A DNA stretch of 64,000 bases. Origin: Halolactibacillus sp051746745. Its GTDB lineage: Bacteria > Bacillota > Bacilli > Bacillales > Amphibacillaceae. The DNA lies in contig JBNJFJ010000001.1 in assembly GCA_051746745.1 (NCBI GenBank), positions 1 through 64,000 of the forward strand. The letters are read 5' to 3'. Position 1 is the stretch's first letter. Every line of letters begins with the position of its first letter. The notes beneath the pieces are model-generated. The model did not search any database. It was not told the origin of the DNA and saw only the letters and a list, made by a program, of their open reading frames with translations. The translations under genes and the position numbers were made by a program. Shown piece after piece: positions 34,208 to 42,558 of the stretch.

Positions 34208-35956
34208 CTATAGTTCACCCATGATTTGTTTTTTATCTTGATATTGAATATCATAGATGCGTTGATATGGGCCACCATTATTTAATAAATCGTCATGGAC
34301 ACCACGTTCAACAATTTTACCGTCCTCAAGTACAAGAATCTCATCTGCATGTTTTAACGATGAAATACGATGGGCAATAATAAAGGTCGTTCGGTCCGCC
34401 ATGACTTCTTTTAGCGCGCGCTGAATTTGAAACTCTGTTTCCATATCAACGGCTGAAGTCGCATCATCTAAGACGAGAATACTCGGGTTAATCAGCAAGG
34501 CTCGCGCAATTGAAATACGCTGGCGTTGTCCACCACTTAAGCCCATCCCGCGTTCACCAAGCATCGTATCATATCCTTTTGGCATCTCCATAATAAATTC
34601 ATGCGCCTGAGCACGTTTAGCCGCTGCCACAATGTCATCCATTGAAACATCTGGATTACCATACGCAATATTTTCTTTGATCGTTGTTGAAAATAAGAAC
34701 GGCTCTTGTAAAACAAAGCCAATATGGCGTCTTAACGCTTTTAAATCATAATCCGCGACATCTTTTCCATCAATATAGACATGGCCTTCAACGGGTTCAT
34801 AAAAGCGAGTCATTAACTGGGTAATACTTGATTTCCCCGCCCCTGTTGAACCAATTAAACCAATCACTTTACCTTGCGGAACATGGAATGAGATATCTTT
34901 AAGCGCCGCATCATCATCCTCGGTATATTTAAGTGTCACATGATCAAACACAACATCTCCATTAATGTGAGCATCTTGTAAAGCTGTTTCTTTTGATGTG
35001 ATCGATTCCTCCGCTTCTAAAATATCTAGTAAACGCTCACCAGCCGCTTTTGCCTGCGAGAATTGGTTTACAATAAAACCAAGGTGCATGAGTGGACCAA
35101 TGATATAGTTAACTAAACTAAAGAAGGCCACCAATTCACCGAGTGAAAGTTGTTCGTTCATAACGAGCCAGCCACCAAAAATAAGTAACGAAATCATTGC
35201 TAAGTTCCCAATAAACTCCATAAACGGGAAATACTTTGCCCAAATCGAAGCCGTATTAATGTTGACTTCCTGATACTTTTTATTATCAGTTGTAAACCGG
35301 TCAATCTCAAAATCTTCTTTGGATAATGATTTAATCGTATTCATACCACTGACATTCTCTTGAATCCGTGTATTCAAATTACCCAGCGACTTACGAATCG
35401 ACCGAAAAGCCGGGTGAACTTCAGCATCAAATTTTCTCACAACAATAATAAGAAACGGCATCACCGCCATCGTCACAAGTGCAAGTGGCACCGAGTAGTA
35501 AAACATCACGGCTAAACTCGTGAGCATTAAAAAGACGACCCGTATCAATTCTTTAAATCCCGCTGCTAAGAAAAACTTAAATCCTTCAACATCCATCGTT
35601 AAGCGCGACATTAAGTCTCCTGTTCTTGCATTATCATAATAAGTAAACGATAAACGCTGTAATTTCCGGTACAGGGCATCACGTAAGTGATACACTGAGG
35701 TGACACCAAATAAGTCTCCTAAGTACTGTTGGGTAAAGTTCGCCATCCCCTTCACAATCATTAAGACAATAAACCCAATCGATAACACGGGGATTAAGTC
35801 ATAATCTTCAGCTAAAATAACATCATCAATTGTAATTTGTAGCACCATCGGATAAATAACAGTAATCGCTGTCACGATTAACACAAAAATAAGTGACAGT
35901 AAAAAATAGCGTTTATAAGGCCAATAAAAAGCTTTCAATTTTTTAAAAATATCCAT
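34208..35956 (-). CDS. Heterodimeric ABC exporter, subunit with canonical signature and degenerate Walker B
   Basis: This is a 582-residue half-transporter with six membrane helices (~15-310) and a nucleotide-binding domain. Walker A is GSTGAGKSS and the signature LSGGQRQRISIARALL is canonical. Walker B ends ILVLDDATSAVD, so the catalytic glutamate is replaced by aspartate. With its partner this gives one hydrolytic and one degenerate site, the hallmark of asymmetric exporters. GGAGGG precedes the ATG; it is first in the two-gene operon. Confidence 0.88.
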   Translation of the reverse strand: MDIFKKLKAFYWPYKRYFLLSLIFVLIVTAITVIYPMVLQITIDDVILAEDYDLIPVLSIGFIVLMIVKGMANFTQQYLGDLFGVTSVYHLRDALYRKLQRLSFTYYDNARTGDLMSRLTMDVEGFKFFLAAGFKELIRVVFLMLTSLAVMFYYSVPLALVTMAVMPFLIIVVRKFDAEVHPAFRSIRKSLGNLNTRIQENVSGMNTIKSLSKEDFEIDRFTTDNKKYQEVNINTASIWAKYFPFMEFIGNLAMISLLIFGGWLVMNEQLSLGELVAFFSLVNYIIGPLMHLGFIVNQFSQAKAAGERLLDILEAEESITSKETALQDAHINGDVVFDHVTLKYTEDDDAALKDISFHVPQGKVIGLIGSTGAGKSSITQLMTRFYEPVEGHVYIDGKDVADYDLKALRRHIGFVLQEPFLFSTTIKENIAYGNPDVSMDDIVAAAKRAQAHEFIMEMPKGYDTMLGERGMGLSGGQRQRISIARALLINPSILVLDDATSAVDMETEFQIQRALKEVMADRTTFIIAHRISSLKHADEILVLEDGKIVERGVHDDLLNNGGPYQRIYDIQYQDKKQIMGEL

Positions 35957-36123
35957 AGGAATACCCTCCTCTTCTCTTTGTCTTTTACTAATATATCGGG
36001 TATCGAAATAAATTACTAGTAGTTTGCATTACTTTTTGTAAAAATCTAAAAAATCAGTCATAGGAATCAGACATTATTTTTCATTCATTAGACACACTGG
36101 GTGCGTGTTTTTCCTTTTACTAT

Positions 36124-36149
36124 GTTTATCATCAAATTATTTCGGGTAA
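36124..36149 (+). promoter_or_regulatory. Possible SigB (general stress) promoter of the MscS gene
   Basis: GTTTAT (36124-36129), 14 bases, GGGTAA (36144-36149). This matches the SigB pattern GTTTAA-N12-15-GGGTAT at 10 of 12 positions and lies 36 bases upstream of the start. Confidence 0.5.
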
Positions 36150-36185
36150 ATAATTCAAGGAATCTTTAAGAAAAGGGGCACATTT

Positions 36186-37010
36186 ATGTCAGTTGATTTT
36201 GAAGCTATGTTAGAAGTTGCACTAGGGATTGGGCTTAAGCTCATCCTCTTAATGATTGCGTATGCCATCATTAATCCTATTGGAAGGAAAATTATTTCAA
36301 AGATCCTTCACTCGTCTACCAACAAACAAAAAATATCAGAATCACGGGTCTTGACCCTTGAGAAATTATTAATCAATATTTATTCTTACCTATTGATTTT
36401 TATTTTCATTACGATGGTTTTCGGTGTGTTTGAATTAGAAATCGGCCCACTGATTGCCAGTGCTGGTGTCGTTGGTTTAGCTATCGGTTTTGGTGCTCAA
36501 GGGTTAGTAAGTGATGTGGTGACAGGTTTCTTCATTCTACTCGAGAAACAAATTGAAGTCGGTGAATATGTCACAACAGCTGGTTATGACGGGATTGTTG
36601 AAGAACTTGGTTTACGGACAACGCAGATCAGAAGTTTTGACGGTACCCTGAACTTTATACCAAACCGTCACCTAGAAGGCATAAGTAACCACTCACGTGG
36701 TACGATGCGTGCGCTTGTTGATATTGGGATCAGTTATAGTGATAACATTGATCATGCGATGCACGTCCTTCAAAACGTTTGTGATACATTTACGACGGAT
36801 GAGCGTTTCGTTGATGGTCCACAAGTTATCGGGGTTCAAGCATTAGGGAGCTCAGACGTTGTTTTACGCGTGATAGGTCAAACACAAAACATGGAACAAT
36901 GGCAATGTGAGCGCGATATGCGTAAAGCGATTAAAGAGGCCTTTGATCAAAACGGGATTGAAATTCCATTTCCCCAACAAGTCACACATATCGTAAAAGA
37001 CGAGGCTTAA
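36186..37010 (+). CDS. ykuT: Small-conductance mechanosensitive channel (MscS family, YkuT-like)
   Basis: This 274-residue protein has three membrane helices (about 8-28, 58-82 and 86-110). The pore helix is VGLAIGFGAQGLVSDVVTGFFILLE-like and is followed by the beta domain (GEYVTTAGYDGIVEELGLRTTQIRSFDG) and the alpha/beta vestibule domain. Such channels open on hypo-osmotic shock and release solutes. YkuT is the B. subtilis member of this length and lies in the same chromosomal region. Confidence 0.88.
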   Translation: MSVDFEAMLEVALGIGLKLILLMIAYAIINPIGRKIISKILHSSTNKQKISESRVLTLEKLLINIYSYLLIFIFITMVFGVFELEIGPLIASAGVVGLAIGFGAQGLVSDVVTGFFILLEKQIEVGEYVTTAGYDGIVEELGLRTTQIRSFDGTLNFIPNRHLEGISNHSRGTMRALVDIGISYSDNIDHAMHVLQNVCDTFTTDERFVDGPQVIGVQALGSSDVVLRVIGQTQNMEQWQCERDMRKAIKEAFDQNGIEIPFPQQVTHIVKDEA

Positions 37011-37096
37011 GCGGGTTATACGAAAAAAAACATAAGTGAAATTATACAAAATACAGACACGTTCGATAAGCTGATTTATTTTGTTTCTAAAACCAT

Positions 37097-37128
37097 TAAA
37101 AGGATGAGCAACGGCTCATCCTTTTCGT
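37097..37128 (+). terminator. Terminator after the MscS gene
   Basis: AAAAGGATGAGC / GCTCATCCTTTT with a 4-base loop, ending in a T-rich stretch. Confidence 0.85.
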
Positions 37129-37150
37129 TTGGCTAAATCACGAGTTAATC

Positions 37151-38290
37151 TCATTCATCTGTACTTCGTTTGGAATTTGTTGTAATTAAATCAAGCAATG
37201 TGCTGTGAACAACATCAACACCTACATGCAAAGCTTTTTCATCTGGATTCAGTTTCGCATGATGAAGCCCAAATTCAGAATCAACGCCTAACCAAAACAT
37301 AAACCCAGGTAACTCTTTCAGGAAATAACCAAAGTCTTCTCCAGTCATCGCTTCTTGTGCTTCTAAGTATATGTAACCACTCGATTGAACGGTTTGTTTA
37401 AACGCATTAACAAAATCTTCATCGTTATACACACCATAATAATTTGAACCATAATCAATCTCAATCTCACAATGGTGACTGATTTCAAATGCACGGGCAA
37501 ATGCTTCGATTTCTGTTTTTATCGTTTGAATAGTCTTTGGATCGGTTGTTCGAATTGTCCCTTCTAATCGTGCTGTCTCTGCGATAATATTTTGCACAGT
37601 TCCGGCGGTCATTTTCCCAATCGTTAGCACGGCTCCTTCAATAGGATTCGTACGTCGTGACACGATTTGTTGAACATTAACAAGAAAAGTACTAGCGGCT
37701 ACTGCCATGTCATGTGTGAGATGCGGGTAGGCCGCATGCCCGCCTTTACCTTTAAAGTCAATAAACAGTTCACTCGTATTGGCAAACAACAGACCAGGTT
37801 TCGTTGAAACGGTCCCGACCGGTAATTCTGGCGCAATATGCAAACTGAAAATCTCATCTACTTTAAGTGCCTTAAATTCCGGTGTATTTAAAATCGGTTC
37901 CGCCCCGCCTGGCCCTTCTTCTGCTGGCTGAAAAATAAACACCACGTTATCTCGGACAGGCTCTGCCATAATTTTTTCTAATACCCCTAAGGCAATTGTC
38001 ATATGAAAATCATGACCACATGCATGCATGTATCCTTCGTGCGTAGAGTGGTATGCTAAACCTGTCTGTTCATCAATCGGCAAACCATCCATATCGGCCC
38101 GATAAGCCACCGTTTTTTGTGGATCCGTGCCTGTAACTTTCACAAATAGACCCGTCTGCCACCTTATAATTTCTACTCGGTCTGTTTTCATCGCTTCAAT
38201 CTGATCAAGCAAAAATTGTTGTGTTTTTACTTCCTTAAATCCTTGTTCTGGGATTTGGTGCAGTGCTTGTCGAACGTTATGTAAATCCAC
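37151..38290 (-). CDS. dapL: N-acetyldiaminopimelate deacetylase (YkuR)
   Basis: This 379-residue M20 family metalloenzyme catalyses the last step of the acetyl branch, removing acetate from N-acetyl-LL-diaminopimelate. MHACGHDFHM holds two metal ligands, PAEEGPGGA the catalytic and metal glutamates, and FSLHIAPELPVGT and EDFGYFLKELPG are further family motifs. dapH lies just upstream in the same direction and patA 2 kb away, which selects this substrate over other amidohydrolases (hippurate or amino-acid types). A hairpin lies between dapH and this gene. Confidence 0.92.
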   Translation of the reverse strand: MDLHNVRQALHQIPEQGFKEVKTQQFLLDQIEAMKTDRVEIIRWQTGLFVKVTGTDPQKTVAYRADMDGLPIDEQTGLAYHSTHEGYMHACGHDFHMTIALGVLEKIMAEPVRDNVVFIFQPAEEGPGGAEPILNTPEFKALKVDEIFSLHIAPELPVGTVSTKPGLLFANTSELFIDFKGKGGHAAYPHLTHDMAVAASTFLVNVQQIVSRRTNPIEGAVLTIGKMTAGTVQNIIAETARLEGTIRTTDPKTIQTIKTEIEAFARAFEISHHCEIEIDYGSNYYGVYNDEDFVNAFKQTVQSSGYIYLEAQEAMTGEDFGYFLKELPGFMFWLGVDSEFGLHHAKLNPDEKALHVGVDVVHSTLLDLITTNSKRSTDE

Positions 38291-38358
38291 AATTCTTTCC
38301 TCCTATCAATCACTTTAATGGTTTATTCACGCTTAAATTTGTTTACGATATGTAACGG

Positions 38359-38388
38359 AAAAAAGCAGGAGTTGCCTCCTGCTTTTTA
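38359..38388 (-). terminator. Hairpin between dapH and dapL, terminator or attenuator
   Basis: GCAGGAG-N4-CTCCTGC with a T run on the minus strand, 20 bases past dapH and 69 bases before dapL. dapL therefore depends on read-through or its own promoter. Confidence 0.7.
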
Positions 38389-38408
38389 TCTCCATCATCA
38401 TTTAACTA

Positions 38409-39128
38409 TTAGTCATTTAATTTACGCAAGGCTTGCATAATTTCTGTTTTCACTTTTGTTTTATCATCAATTTCTTTTAAGACACGTGCTGGTGTACCAC
38501 CGACAACGGTATTGGCCGGTACGTCTTTTGTAACAATGGCACCCGCAGCAACAACAGCGCCTTCACCAATTCTGACACCCTCTAGTACAACCGCATTCGC
38601 ACCAATGACGACACCGTCTTCAACAACAACAGGCTCTGCTGATGGTGGCTCAATGACACCAGCTAAAACAGCACCTGCCCCAACGTGACAATTCTTACCG
38701 ACCGTTGCACGACCACCAAGTGTTGCGTTCATATCAATCATTGTACCTTCGCCAATGACGGAACCGATGTTAATGACAGCGCCCATCATAATAACCGCTC
38801 CGTCACCAATCTCAACTTGGTCACGAATAATTGCGCCTGGTTCAATCCGGGCATTAAATTTTTTGAAATCAACCATTGGAATCGCTGAATGACGTCGATC
38901 GTTCTCTACAACGTAATCACTGATTTTGTCTTCATTTGCCTCTAAGTCCTGCTTCACTATATCCCATTCCCCGAACAAAACACCTGTTTTAGATTCAACA
39001 AAAGCCTGTACCCCTTCAGAAAATGCGACTGTATCTAATGCATCACCTTTAACATAAACCTTCACTGGTGTTGCTTTTTTACTTTCGGAAATAAAGCGAA
39101 TAATTTCTTCTGCATTCATTTTGTTCAT
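38409..39128 (-). CDS. dapH: Tetrahydrodipicolinate N-acetyltransferase
   Basis: This 239-residue left-handed beta-helix enzyme acetylates tetrahydrodipicolinate from acetyl-CoA, opening the acetyl branch to diaminopimelate (wall) and lysine. The N-terminal DapH domain (~1-85) is followed by hexapeptide repeats (~88-220) such as IEIGDGAVIMMGAVINIG and IGANAVVLEG. GGGGGAG precedes the ATG. It matches YkuQ, with ykuR (dapL) downstream as in B. subtilis. Confidence 0.95.
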   Translation of the reverse strand: MNKMNAEEIIRFISESKKATPVKVYVKGDALDTVAFSEGVQAFVESKTGVLFGEWDIVKQDLEANEDKISDYVVENDRRHSAIPMVDFKKFNARIEPGAIIRDQVEIGDGAVIMMGAVINIGSVIGEGTMIDMNATLGGRATVGKNCHVGAGAVLAGVIEPPSAEPVVVEDGVVIGANAVVLEGVRIGEGAVVAAGAIVTKDVPANTVVGGTPARVLKEIDDKTKVKTEIMQALRKLND

Positions 39129-39205
39129 AATTTCTCCCCCTCTAGTTTCACTAGTGTTACTTTACCAAAAAACGATTTGGTTTGACAAGTCTATTTTTTG
39201 AAAAC

Positions 39206-39664
39206 TCACACATCTTTAAACAATGCCTTGTTGACGTGGATGTATTTGTTCATTTCTTTTAGTACTGCACGTCTTGTTAGGATACCATCAAAGTCGCCTT
39301 GTTTATTCACAACCGCAATATAAGGATGATCAATCAAATATTTTAAACAACGCAAGAAATGTTCCGACGGCAAGACCATTGGGATATTTGTATCCATTAC
39401 TTCATTAACTGTTACGTCTGATAATCGTTCCATTTCAAACCGTTCAATACCTAAAATCTCATTTAATATGACATTTTTACTAATAATGCCGTGAAATTGA
39501 TAATGCATATCTAACACTGGCACAGATGAATAACCGGATTTCACTAAAATAAGTAACGCATGTTCCAGTGGGTTATTAATTTGAACATGGGCGACCTTTT
39601 CTGATGATACCATCAATGATTCTGCTGTTAATTGTAATAATGGTAAAGCTTTAACTAAGCTCAC
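39206..39664 (-). CDS. darB: c-di-AMP-binding CBS protein DarB (YkuL/CbpB)
   Basis: This 152-residue protein consists of a CBS domain pair: first CBS ~15-75 with SGYSSVPVLD, second ~85-145 with HPYIAVVNKQGDFDGILTRR. The start is a GTG at 39664, nine bases after AAAGGAG. B. subtilis DarB binds c-di-AMP and, when free of it, contacts the (p)ppGpp synthetase Rel and pyruvate carboxylase. Assignment is from length, domain layout and the yku context. KtrC in this window is a target of the same second messenger in B. subtilis. Confidence 0.85.
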   Translation of the reverse strand: MSLVKALPLLQLTAESLMVSSEKVAHVQINNPLEHALLILVKSGYSSVPVLDMHYQFHGIISKNVILNEILGIERFEMERLSDVTVNEVMDTNIPMVLPSEHFLRCLKYLIDHPYIAVVNKQGDFDGILTRRAVLKEMNKYIHVNKALFKDV

Positions 39665-39899
39665 AGCTTACAACTCCTTTAACTCACTAATCACTCACAT
39701 CTTTTAGTGTATCATAATCACGCGAAAATAAGAAACAAAGTCATCTAGGATTTTCACCGAATTTTAGACAAAATTCTTCTAGAAGAATTGACAAAAGAAT
39801 CAAACAAATCATAGTTTTTCCTACTATTTCATGGTAGAATAAAAACCAAGCATTCATTGAAGTCAACACTATCATTATGACAAAGGGGGCCTGGCTTAT

Positions 39900-40349
39900 A
39901 TGAAACCATCAGTCAATGACGTTGCCCAAGCACTCTTCGTCATTAATCGTCATGCCAAAACTGCCATCGATCCAAAAGAACTTTATGGATTAAAAAAACA
40001 AACCATTGATCAATTATTAAAGACAAATCAAGCAAAAAAAATGGGTCTACAATATTCAAAACGTCCAAAACTCTCCCGTCAACACTCCACATTACTTGTA
40101 AAAGTAGGCCAATATTTCTTTCATATACCACCTACGAAACAAGATTTTAAAACGTTTGAGCACCTCGGTGAGTTAGATCAAAATTATCGCAATCCACAAG
40201 TAAGAATGTCTTTAAAACAAGCCAAGCGCATCCTTAACAATTACTTAGGCATTAAAGAACCATCACAACCCTCTAAGAAAAAATCTTCTTATATGCCCTC
40301 CTTACTCGGGCGGTGGAATTATGCCTATCACAAACAAGATAAACGTTAA
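39900..40349 (+). CDS. ykyB: YkyB family protein
   Basis: This 149-residue basic cytoplasmic protein matches the YkyB pattern: VNDVAQALFVINRHAKTA at the N-terminus, LLVKVGQYFFHIPP in the middle and a lysine-rich C-terminus. Function unknown. GGGGGCC lies before the ATG. It is 56 bases upstream of patA and may share its mRNA. Confidence 0.85.
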   Translation: MKPSVNDVAQALFVINRHAKTAIDPKELYGLKKQTIDQLLKTNQAKKMGLQYSKRPKLSRQHSTLLVKVGQYFFHIPPTKQDFKTFEHLGELDQNYRNPQVRMSLKQAKRILNNYLGIKEPSQPSKKKSSYMPSLLGRWNYAYHKQDKR

Positions 40350-40405
40350 ACGTTACGAGAATAACATTTGTGATGATTATACATCACGAGAAAGGTCGAT
40401 GTTTT

Positions 40406-41554
40406 ATGCCTAAATCTATTAATTCAGCTGTTGAATCTATTGAGTTATCTGGTATTCGAAAATTTTTTAACCTCGTACAAGATAAAGAAGATATCTTATC
40501 ATTAACGATCGGTCAACCTGACTTCACGACACCTGAATCAGTTAAACAAGCAGCAAAAGAGGCACTCGATGCCAATAAAACAACGTATACACAAAATCAA
40601 GGTCTATTTGAACTACGTGACAAAGTCAGTCAGTACATAAATGACACTTACAACACCAAATGGACACCACACCAAGTACTTGTGACGGTTGGGGCATCTC
40701 AAGCGATAGATATTGCCCTAAGAACATTACTCGTCCCAGGTGATGAAGTGATCTTACCTTCACCGATCTATCCAGGGTACGAACCCCTTGTCAGATTACA
40801 ACGCGCATCCGTTGTTGAAGTAGATACCACGCCAACCGATTTTAAATTAACGGCTGAGGCGCTTGAGGCAGCCATTACCGATAAAACAAAAGTCGTGATC
40901 TTACCCTATCCTTCAAATCCAACCGGTGTAACGTTAACAAAAGAAGAGCTCACTCAGATTAAAGACGTCATCATTAAACACGACCTCTATCTTATTACCG
41001 ATGAAATTTACAGCACCATTGCTTTTGATACACCACATGTATCAATGGCAATTTTCGAAGAATTATCTGAGCAATTAATTGTCATCAATGGGCTTTCAAA
41101 ATCCCATGCGATGACCGGTTTTCGGATTGGGTTCTTATTTGGTCCGCTCAACTTAATGGATCAATTTACAAAAGTATTGCAGTACAATGTTTCCTGTGCA
41201 ACATCAACAAGTCAATACGCCGCTTTAAATGCTGTAACAGAAGCAAAAGATGCTCCGTTAAAAATGCGTGAGGCTTATCTGGACAGAAGAGACTATGTCT
41301 ACGAGCGATTAACTGCCATGGGACTTGAAGTCGTTAAACCCGGTGGCGCTTTTTATTTTATGTTTAAACTCAATGATCCCCGCCCATCATTCGATTTAGC
41401 ACTTGACTTAGTCGAGAAGGCACGTGTTGCTTTTGTGCCTGGTTCTAGCTTCGGTCGTTACGGAGAAGGCTACTTGCGTCTTTCTTATGCGTATAGTTTA
41501 GAAACTTTAAAAGAAGGACTCGACCGATTGGAACAGTACATTTTACAACAATGA
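40406..41554 (+). CDS. patA: Aminotransferase A, N-acetyl-LL-diaminopimelate aminotransferase
   Basis: The start is the ATG at 40406 (MPKSINSAVESIELSGIRKF), preceded by AAAGGTC; a frame open from 40370 adds 12 residues without a good ribosome site. The 382-residue fold-type I PLP enzyme has LTIGQPDF, LPYPSNPTGVTL and the Schiff-base lysine in INGLSKSHAMTGFRIGF. It carries out the amination step between DapH and DapL, completing the acetyl branch in this window. Confidence 0.93.
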   Translation: MPKSINSAVESIELSGIRKFFNLVQDKEDILSLTIGQPDFTTPESVKQAAKEALDANKTTYTQNQGLFELRDKVSQYINDTYNTKWTPHQVLVTVGASQAIDIALRTLLVPGDEVILPSPIYPGYEPLVRLQRASVVEVDTTPTDFKLTAEALEAAITDKTKVVILPYPSNPTGVTLTKEELTQIKDVIIKHDLYLITDEIYSTIAFDTPHVSMAIFEELSEQLIVINGLSKSHAMTGFRIGFLFGPLNLMDQFTKVLQYNVSCATSTSQYAALNAVTEAKDAPLKMREAYLDRRDYVYERLTAMGLEVVKPGGAFYFMFKLNDPRPSFDLALDLVEKARVAFVPGSSFGRYGEGYLRLSYAYSLETLKEGLDRLEQYILQQ

Positions 41555-41602
41555 AAAAGACACACCGCACAATTATTCGTCATTGTGTGGTGTGTCTTAT
41601 AT
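41555..41602 (+). terminator. Terminator after patA
   Basis: The 17-base arms 41557-41573 and 41582-41598 have one mismatch and are followed by TATATTT. Confidence 0.85.
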
Positions 41603-41674
41603 TTATCGTTTTATAGCAAGAAGACACCTTCCTCAAACATTCGTGAGAATGTTAGGTGGGGGTAGTTCAATCAT

Positions 41675-41836
41675 TTATATTTGTTTACTTAATTTTTTTT
41701 GATAATCATTAAGTAACAGATCAAGTTCCATGCTGATTTTAATTGCTTCCTCGTGATTCATTCCCTTTTCATTTGCGACAAGAATCATTTGTTCACGTGT
41801 TTCAGTGATTTGTTTCAATAATTTTTCAAGGCACAT
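41675..41836 (-). CDS. Spo0E-like aspartyl-phosphate phosphatase
   Basis: This short gene has 53 codons, with AAGGGGAAG just before the ATG. The protein is two predicted helices with the signature SMELD (36-40) of the Spo0E family (SxxLD), and an N-terminal helix with ITETREQM typical of these proteins. Spo0E-type phosphatases dephosphorylate Spo0A~P and delay sporulation. It stands alone between convergent patA and the divergent signal peptidase gene. Confidence 0.85.
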   Translation of the reverse strand: MCLEKLLKQITETREQMILVANEKGMNHEEAIKISMELDLLLNDYQKKLSKQI

Positions 41837-42020
41837 GTGACTTCCCCTTTTCATTTACATATGTCTCTATCTAATTCTAAAATCTTTTTTGTTTGATATG
41901 ATATATCCGTTTATTTTAGCACATAATTAACATGGGTAACATATTCAACCCGGTTTTTTTATGATATGATGAAAAAGATACAAAAAACGTGTCAACGAAA
42001 GCAGGAAAGGGACTTTTAGC

Positions 42021-42542
42021 ATGACAAAACCTCATTTTACGAAAAAACAACGCATTGTCTTGAGCGTTTTGACGTTCTTTTTTATAGGGTTATTTATTCA
42101 TCTGTTTATTTTTAGAACAGCGATTGTTGATGGCCACAGTATGGCTCCAACGGTCAACAATCAACAGACCATTATGTATAATCGTTTAAGCTACTTGTTT
42201 GACTCGCCCCATCGGGGGGATGTTGTCGTGATTAAGCGTGATGAACAAACCTATATTAAACGCATCATTGGTCTACCTACCGAGACTTTAAGTTATCAAG
42301 ACCAACAGTTATATATAGACGAAATTCCGTATCGTCAAACCTTTATTACGAACGAAAGAAGTTATTGGACGCATAATATTAAACCTACCTATATTCCCGA
42401 TAGTTATTATTACGTCATGGGTGATAATCGCCGAAATAGTCGCGATAGCCGTAATTCACTCGGATTGATATCAAAAGAAAATATCATTGGCCGAGCTGAA
42501 ATTATTATCTATCCATTTGATGAATGGCAAGTTATTTATTAA
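42021..42542 (+). CDS. Type I signal peptidase
   Basis: This 173-residue protein has one N-terminal membrane helix (about 12-31) and an extracellular catalytic domain. The serine is S40 in VDGHSMAPT and the lysine K80 in YIKRIIG; MGDNRRNSRDSR is box E. It cleaves signal peptides from secreted proteins. Length and motifs fit the SipS/SipT group, not the ER-type SipW. The next gene starts 17 bases after its stop, so this peptidase heads a three-gene operon with a zinc-ribbon membrane protein and a serine protease, which is not the usual setting for a Bacillus sip gene. Confidence 0.9.
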   Translation: MTKPHFTKKQRIVLSVLTFFFIGLFIHLFIFRTAIVDGHSMAPTVNNQQTIMYNRLSYLFDSPHRGDVVVIKRDEQTYIKRIIGLPTETLSYQDQQLYIDEIPYRQTFITNERSYWTHNIKPTYIPDSYYYVMGDNRRNSRDSRNSLGLISKENIIGRAEIIIYPFDEWQVIY

Positions 42543-42558
42543 TGAAAGAAGTGATCAT

